Source: Hippasteria phrygiana
Taxonomy: Eukaryota; Echinodermata; Asteroidea; Valvatida; Goniasteridae
DNA length: 64,000 nt
NCBI GenBank assembly: GCA_037893225.1
Contig: JAZGUH010000281.1
Location: 62,001-126,000 of the forward strand
Direction: 5' to 3'
The notes below the pieces were generated by a model. The model did no database searches. It worked only from the letters and a program-made list of their open reading frames with translations, and had not been told where the DNA came from. Every line of letters starts with the position of its first letter. Positions within the stretch are counted from its first letter, which is position 1. The translations under genes were made by a program, and so were the position numbers. Shown here in pieces: positions 58,638 to 64,000 of this stretch.

Positions 58638-61600
58638 GCGTGGTGGGGTCTCGGCTAGTCCATTGTATAGCGCGTGCAGATATGCGGGAATGCAGACAAA
58701 TCAGTTCGAAAAAACGTACTCGCTTATCTCGCCCATCATTTCGCTGAACGTGGGTCTGAGGAGCTGGAGATTGGTCTGGATGTTGCTGAGGAGTCACTCA
58801 TTCCAACAGTATCAAGATTGTGTGCAATTTCGTTCAACATCAGGTCGAAAAACGCAGTTATTTGGGGCCCAAGTTGCGTTGTGGGGGTCTCGGCTAGTCC
58901 ATTGTATAGCGTGCGCCGATATGCTGGAATGCAGAAAAATCAGTTCGAAAAAACGTACTCGCTTATCTCGGCCATCATTCGGCTGAACGTGGGTCTGAGG
59001 AGCTGGAGATTGGTCTGGATGTTGCTGAGGAGTCGCTCATTCCAACAGTATCAAGATTGTGCGCAATTTCGTTGAACATCAGGTCGAAAAACGCAGTCAT
59101 TTGGGGCCAAAGTTGCGTGGTGGGGGTATGGGCTAGTCCATTGTATACCGTGTGCAGTTATGCGGGAATGCAACAAAATCAGTTGGAAAGACGTACTCTC
59201 TTATCTCGGCCATCATTCGGCTGAACGTGGGTCTGAGGAGCTGGAGATTAGTCTGGATGTTGCTGAGGAGTCACTAATTCCAAAAGTATCAAGATTATGC
59301 GCAATTTCGTTCAACATCAGGTCGAACAACGCAGTCATTTGGGGCCCAAGTTGCGTTGTGGTCGTCTCGGCTAGTCCATTGTATAGCGTGTGCAGTTATG
59401 CGGGAATGCAGACAATCAGTTCGAAAAAACGTACTCGCTTATCTCGGCCACCATTCAGCTGAACGTGGGTCTGAGGAGCTGGAGATTGGTCTGGTTGTTG
59501 CTGAGGAGTCACTCATTCCAACAGTATCCATATTATGCGCAATTTCGTTCAACATCAGGTCGAAAAACGCAGTCATTTGGGGCCCAAGTTGCGTGGTGGG
59601 GGTCTCGGCTAGTCCATTGTATAGCGTGTGCAGTTATGCGGGAATGCAGAAAAATCAGTTGGAAAGACGTACTCGCTTATCTCGGCCACCATTCGGCTGA
59701 ACGTGGGTCTGAGGAGCTGGAGATTAGTCTGGATGTTGCTGAGGAGTCGCTCATTCCAACAGTATCAAGATTGTGCTCAATTTCGTTCTGCATCAGGTCG
59801 AAAAACGCAGTCATTTGGGGCCAAAGTTGCGTGGTGGGGGTCTCGGCTAGTCCATTGTATAGCGTGTGCAGTTATGCGGGAATGCAGAAAAATCAGTTGG
59901 AAAGACGTACTCGCTTATCTCGGCCACCATTCGGCTGAACGTGGGTCTGAGGAGCTGGAGATTAGTCTGGATGTTGCTGAGGAGTCGCTCATTCCAACAG
60001 TATCAAGATTGTGCTCAATTTCTTTCAACATCAGGTCGAAAAACGCAGTCATTTGGGGCCCAAGTTGCGTGGTGGGGGTATCGGCTAGTCCAATGTATAG
60101 CGTGTGCAGTTATGCGGGAATGCAGAAAAATCAGTTGGAAAGACGTACTCGCTTATCTCGGCCATCATTCGGCTGAACGTGGGTCTGAGGAGCTGGAGAT
60201 TGGTCTGGATGTTGCTGAGGAGTCACGCTTTCCAACAGTATCAAGATTGTGCTCAGTTTCGTTCAACATCACGTCGAAAAACGCAGTAATTTGGGGCCCA
60301 AGTTGCGTGGTGAGGGTATCGGCTAGTCCATTGTATAGCGTGTGCAGTTATGCGGGAATGCAGAAAAATCAGTTGGAAAGACGTACTCGCTTATCTCGGC
60401 CACCATTCGGCTAAACGTGGGTCTGAGGAGCTGGAGATTAGTCTGGATGTTGCTGAGGAGTCACTCATTCCAACAGTATCAAGAAAATGCGCAATTTCGT
60501 TCAACATCAGGTCGAACAACGCAGTCATTTGGGGCCCAAGTTGCGTTGTGGTCGTCTCGGCTAGTCCATTGTATAGCGTGTGCAGTTATGCGGGAATGCA
60601 GACAATCAGTTCGAAAAAACGTACTCGCTTATATCGGCCACCATTCGGCTGAACGTGGGTCTGAGGAGCTGGAGATTGGTCTGGTTGTTGCTGAGGAGTC
60701 ACTCATTCCAACAGTATCAAGATTGGGTGCAATTTCGTTCAACATCAGGTCGAAAAACGCAGTTATTTAGGGCCCAAGTTGCGTTGTGGGGGTCTCGGCT
60801 AGTCCACTGTATAGCGTGTGCAGTTATGCGGGAATGCAGAAAAATCAGTTCGAAAAACATACTCGCTTATCTCGGCCATCATTCGGCTGAACGTGGGTCT
60901 GAGAAGCTGAAGATTGGTCTGGTTGTTGCTGAGGAGTCACTCATTCCAACAGTATCCAGATTATGCGCAATTTCGTTCAACATCAGGTCGAAAAACGCAG
61001 TCATTTGGGGCCCAAGTTGCGTGGTGGGGTCTCGGCTAGTCCATTGTATAGCGCGTGCAGATATGCGGGAATGCAGAAAAATCAGTTCGAAAAAACGTAC
61101 TCGCTTATCTCGGCCATCATTTCGCTGAACGTGGGTCTGAGGAGCTGGAGATTGGTCTGGATGTTGCTGAGGAGTCACTCATTCCAACAGTATCAAGATT
61201 GTGTGCAATTTCGTTCAACATCAGGTCGAAAAACGCAGTTATTTGGGGCCCAAGTTGCGTGGTGGGGGTCTCGGCTAGTCCATTGTATAGCGTGTGCCGA
61301 TATGTTGGAATGCAGAAAAGTCAGTTCGAAAAAACGTACTCGCTTATCTCGGCCATCATTCGGCTGAACGTGTGTCTGAGGAGCTGGAGATTGGTCTGGA
61401 TGTTGCTGAGGAGTCGCTCATTCCAACAGTATCAAGATTGTGCGCAATTTCGTTCAACATCAGGTCGAAAAACGCAGTCATTTGGGGCCCAAGTTGCGTG
61501 GTGAGGGTATCGGCAAGTCCATTGTATAGCGTGTGCAGTTATGCGGGAATGCAGAAAAATCAGTTCGAAAAAACGTACTCCCTTATCTCGGCCATCATTC

Positions 61601-64000
61601 GGCTGAACGTGGGTCTGAGGAGCTGGAGATTGGTCTGGATGTTGCTGAGGAGTAACTCATTCCAACAGTATCAAGATTGTGCGCAATTTCGTTCAACACC
61701 AGGTCGAAAAACGCAGTCATTTAGGGCCCAAGTTGCGTGGTGAGGGTATCGGCTAGTCCATTGTATAGCGTGTGCAGTTATGCGGGGATGCAGAAAAATC
61801 AGTTGGAAAGACGTACTCGCTTATCTCGGCCATCATTCGGCTGAACGTGGGTCTGAGGAGCGGGAGATTAGTCTGGATGTTGCTGCGGAGTCACTCATTC
61901 CAACAGTATCAAGATTATGCGCAATTTCGTTCAACATCAGGTCGAACAACGCAGTCATTTGGGGCCCAAGTTGCGTTGTGGTCGTCTCGGCTAGTCCATT
62001 GTATAGCGTGTGCAGTTATGCGGGAATGCAGACAATCAGTTCGAAAAAACGTACTCGCTTATCTCGGCCACCATTCGGCTGAACGTGGGTCTGAGGAGCT
62101 GGAGATTGGTCTGGTTGTTGCTGAGGAGTCACTCATTCCAACAGTATCCAGATTATGCGCAATTTCGTTCAACATCAGGTCGAAAAACGCAGTCATTTGG
62201 GGCCCAAGTTCCGTGGTGGGGGTCTCGGCTAGTCCATTGTATAGCGTGTGCAGATATGCGGGAATGCAGAAAAATCAGTTCGAAAAAACGTACTCGCTTA
62301 TCTCGGCCATCATTTCGCTGAACGTGGGTCTGAGGAGCTGGAGATTGGTCTGGATGTTGCTGAGGAGTCAAGCTTTCCAACAGTATCAAGATTGTGCTCA
62401 GTTTCGTTCAACATCACGTCGAAAAACGCAGTCATTTGGGGCCCAAGTTGCGTTGTGAGGGTATCGGCTAGTCCATTGTATAGCGTGTGCAGTTATGCGG
62501 GAATGCAGAAAAATCAGTTGGAAAGACGTACTCGCTTATCTCGGCCACCATTCGGCTGAACGTGGGTCTGAGGAGCTGGAGATTAGTCTGGATGTTGATG
62601 AGGAGTCACTCATTCCAACAGTATCAAGAAAATGCGCAATTTCGTTCAACATCAGGTCGAACAACGCAGTCATTTGGGGCCCAAGTTGCGTTGTGGTCGT
62701 CTCGGCTAGTCCATTGTATAGCGTGTGCAGTTATGCGGGAATGCAGACAATCAGTTCGAAAAAACGTACTCGCTTATATCGGCCACCATTCGGCTGAACG
62801 TGGGTCTGAGGAGCTGGAGATTGGTCTGGTTGTTGCTGAGGAGTCACTCATTCCAACAGTATCAAGATTGGGTGCAATTTCGTTCAACATCAGGTCGAAA
62901 AACGCAGTTATTTGGGGGCCCAAGTTGCGTTGTGGGGGTCTCGGCTAGTCCACTGTATAGCGTGTGCAGTTATACGGGAATGCAGAAAAATCAGTTCGAA
63001 AAAACGTACTCCCTTATCTCGGCCATCATTCGGCTGAACGTGGGTCTGAGGAGCTGGAGATTGGTCTGGATGTTGCTGAGGAGTAACTCATTCCAACAGT
63101 ATCAAGATTGTGCGCAATTTCGTTCAACACCAGGTCGAAAAACGCAGTCATTTGGGGCCCAATTTGCGTTGTTGGGGTCCCGGCTAGTCCATTGTATAGC
63201 GTGTGCAGTTATGCGGGAATGCAGAAAAATCAGTTCGAAAAAACGTACTCGCTTATCTCGGCCATCATTCGGCTGAACGTGGGTCTGAGGAGCTGGAGAT
63301 TGGTCTGGATGTTGCTCAGGAGTCACGCTTTCCAACAGTATCAAGATTGTGCTCAGTTTCGTTCAGCATCAGGTCGAAAAACGCAGTCATGTGGGGCCCA
63401 AGTTGCGTGGTGAGGGTATCGGCTAGTCCATTGTATAGCGTGTGCAGTTATGCGGGAATGCAGACAATCAGTTCGAAAAAACGTACTCGCTTATATCGGC
63501 CACCATTCGGCTGAACGTGGGTCTGAGGAGCTGGAGATTGGTCTGGTTGTTGCTGAGGAGTCACTCATTCCAACAGTATCAAGATTGGGTGCAATTTCGT
63601 TCAACATCAGGTCGAAAAACGCAGTTATTTAGGGCCCAAGTTGCGTTGTGGGGGTCTCGGCTAGTCCACTGTATAGCGTGTGCAGTTATGCGGGAATGCA
63701 GAAAAATCAGTTCGAAAAAACGTACTCCCTTATCTCGGCCATCATTCGGCTGAACGTGGGTCTGAGGAGCTGGAGATTGGTCTGGATGTTGCTCAGGAGT
63801 CACGCTTTCCAACAGTATCAAGATTGTGCTCAGTTTCGTTCATCATCAGGTCGAAAAACGCAGTCATTTGGGGCCCAAGTTGCGTTGTTGGGGTCCCGGC
63901 TAGTCCATTGTATAGCGTGTGCAGTTATGCGGGAATGCAGAAAAATCAGTTCGAAAAAACGTACTCGCGTATCTCGGCCATCATTCGGCTGAACGTGGGT
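58638..64000. repeat. Right-end mosaic of unit types
   Basis: About 58.64-59.60 kb matches 49.82-50.78 kb (offset 8818, 37 units) with a few private changes (for example CACTAATTCCAAAAG near 59275). From 59.6 kb the order becomes a new mosaic. A segment near 60342-60780 recurs near 62487-62910 (offset 2145), and part of it near 63442 (offset 2862), each carrying TTATATCGG with CGGCCACC. A 1-bp G insertion gives TTTGGGGGCCC near 62911-62920. The final unit starts at 63915 and is cut by the window end, so the array almost certainly continues. No gene is seen. Confidence 0.8.
59628..60579. repeat. Run of four consecutive units of one type
   Basis: Four consecutive units (near 59628, 59866, 60104 and 60342) have period 238 and all carry CAGAAAAATCAGTTGG with AAAGACGTACTCGC. 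Elsewhere this type usually alternates with others. Three of the four have AGATTAGTCTGG and CGGCCACCATTCGG or close variants. It is the best example in the window of simple unit-by-unit homogenisation instead of multi-unit blocks. Confidence 0.7.

Larger units (their letters stand above)
1..64000. repeat. Satellite array of about 268 head-to-tail 238/239-bp units
   Basis: The same unit recurs without interruption across the whole window, always in the same orientation. Landmarks recurring in nearly every unit are GCGTGTGCAGTTATGCGGG, TTATCTCGGCCATCATTCGG, AACGTGGGTCTGAGG and CATTTGGGGCCCAAGTTGCG. Differences between units are mostly single substitutions shared by subsets of units, so the array is organised in variant types and not as random drift. 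Nothing unrelated is inserted anywhere: no transposon, microsatellite block or inverted unit. That pattern is typical of the interior of a satellite array and not its edge. The unit count comes from dividing the distance between first and last unit starts by the mean period; units were not counted one by one. The family is not recognised. A satellite role in heterochromatin or the centromere is inference from size and structure only. Confidence 0.98.

Noticed and set aside
163..63992. Several hundred open reading frames of 60-425 codons on both strands
   Set aside because: They recur with the satellite period, switch between the same peptides in different frames, have no constant start, length or recognisable domain, and end wherever unit lengths move the frame onto the shared stop phase.
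1..64000. CRISPR array
   Set aside because: The repeating unit is about 238 bp and directly contiguous. There are no unique spacers between short constant repeats, and no cas genes.
1..64000. Tandem gene family or repeat-domain protein gene
   Set aside because: The unit length is not a multiple of three and alternates 238/239, so no single frame is conserved across units. Substitutions and 1-bp indels show no codon-position pattern that I could see.
1..64000. Ribosomal DNA, 5S or tRNA repeats
   Set aside because: No conserved rRNA segment or tRNA cloverleaf with A and B boxes is recognisable in the unit.
1..64000. Assignment to a named satellite family or species
   Set aside because: I do not recognise the unit, and no flanking unique sequence is available. 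Naming a host would be a guess.

Overview
The whole 64-kb window is one uninterrupted satellite DNA array. A unit of 238 or 239 bp is repeated head to tail, always in the same orientation, from base 1 to base 64000. The window opens on a unit boundary as defined here, and the last, truncated unit starts at 63915. The interval between these points divided by 268 units gives 238.5 bp per unit. I see no protein-coding gene, rRNA, tRNA, transposable element, CRISPR array or single-copy spacer. The many open frames are by-products of the repeat (see the entry at 19198-20475).

An array of this size points to eukaryotic constitutive heterochromatin, such as a pericentromere, centromere or satellite block. 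I do not recognise the satellite family and cannot name the species. In a reference unit (20051-20289) G+C is about 49% and CpG is not depleted (14 by hand count, about 14 expected). This argues against a heavily CpG-methylated vertebrate genome or an old decayed array and fits many invertebrates, but it is only an inference.

The units fall into recognisable variant types whose order is itself repeated, giving a patchwork of multi-unit (higher-order) duplications. From left to right: 1-9174 holds an older-looking set of types with 1.43-kb, 477-bp and 2148-bp duplications. 9175-13330 is dominated by a four-unit (954-956 bp) block. 13331-17640 returns to the left-hand types. 17641-22364 mixes both sets with 1192, 1667 and 2859-bp offsets. 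22365-27170 is a 2384-bp tandem duplication. About 23845-44282 is a tandem duplication of a 40-unit, 9.5-kb block whose second copy carries a further 1430-bp duplication with a readable crossover junction near 41525. 44283-58637 is a nest of 1431, 5008, 2622 and 2144-bp duplications. 58638-64000 is a mosaic of the same types with a locally homogenised run at 59.6-60.5 kb.

The most interesting points are a motif matching 8 of 9 key positions of the mammalian CENP-B box, present in 45 units mostly spaced 4-6 units apart; the nested duplication record of unequal exchange; a sharp turnover of subfamily markers across the window; and an arithmetic effect (all consensus stop codons in one phase, unit length alternating 238/239) that produces open frames of up to 425 codons. 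No gene-based system was found.
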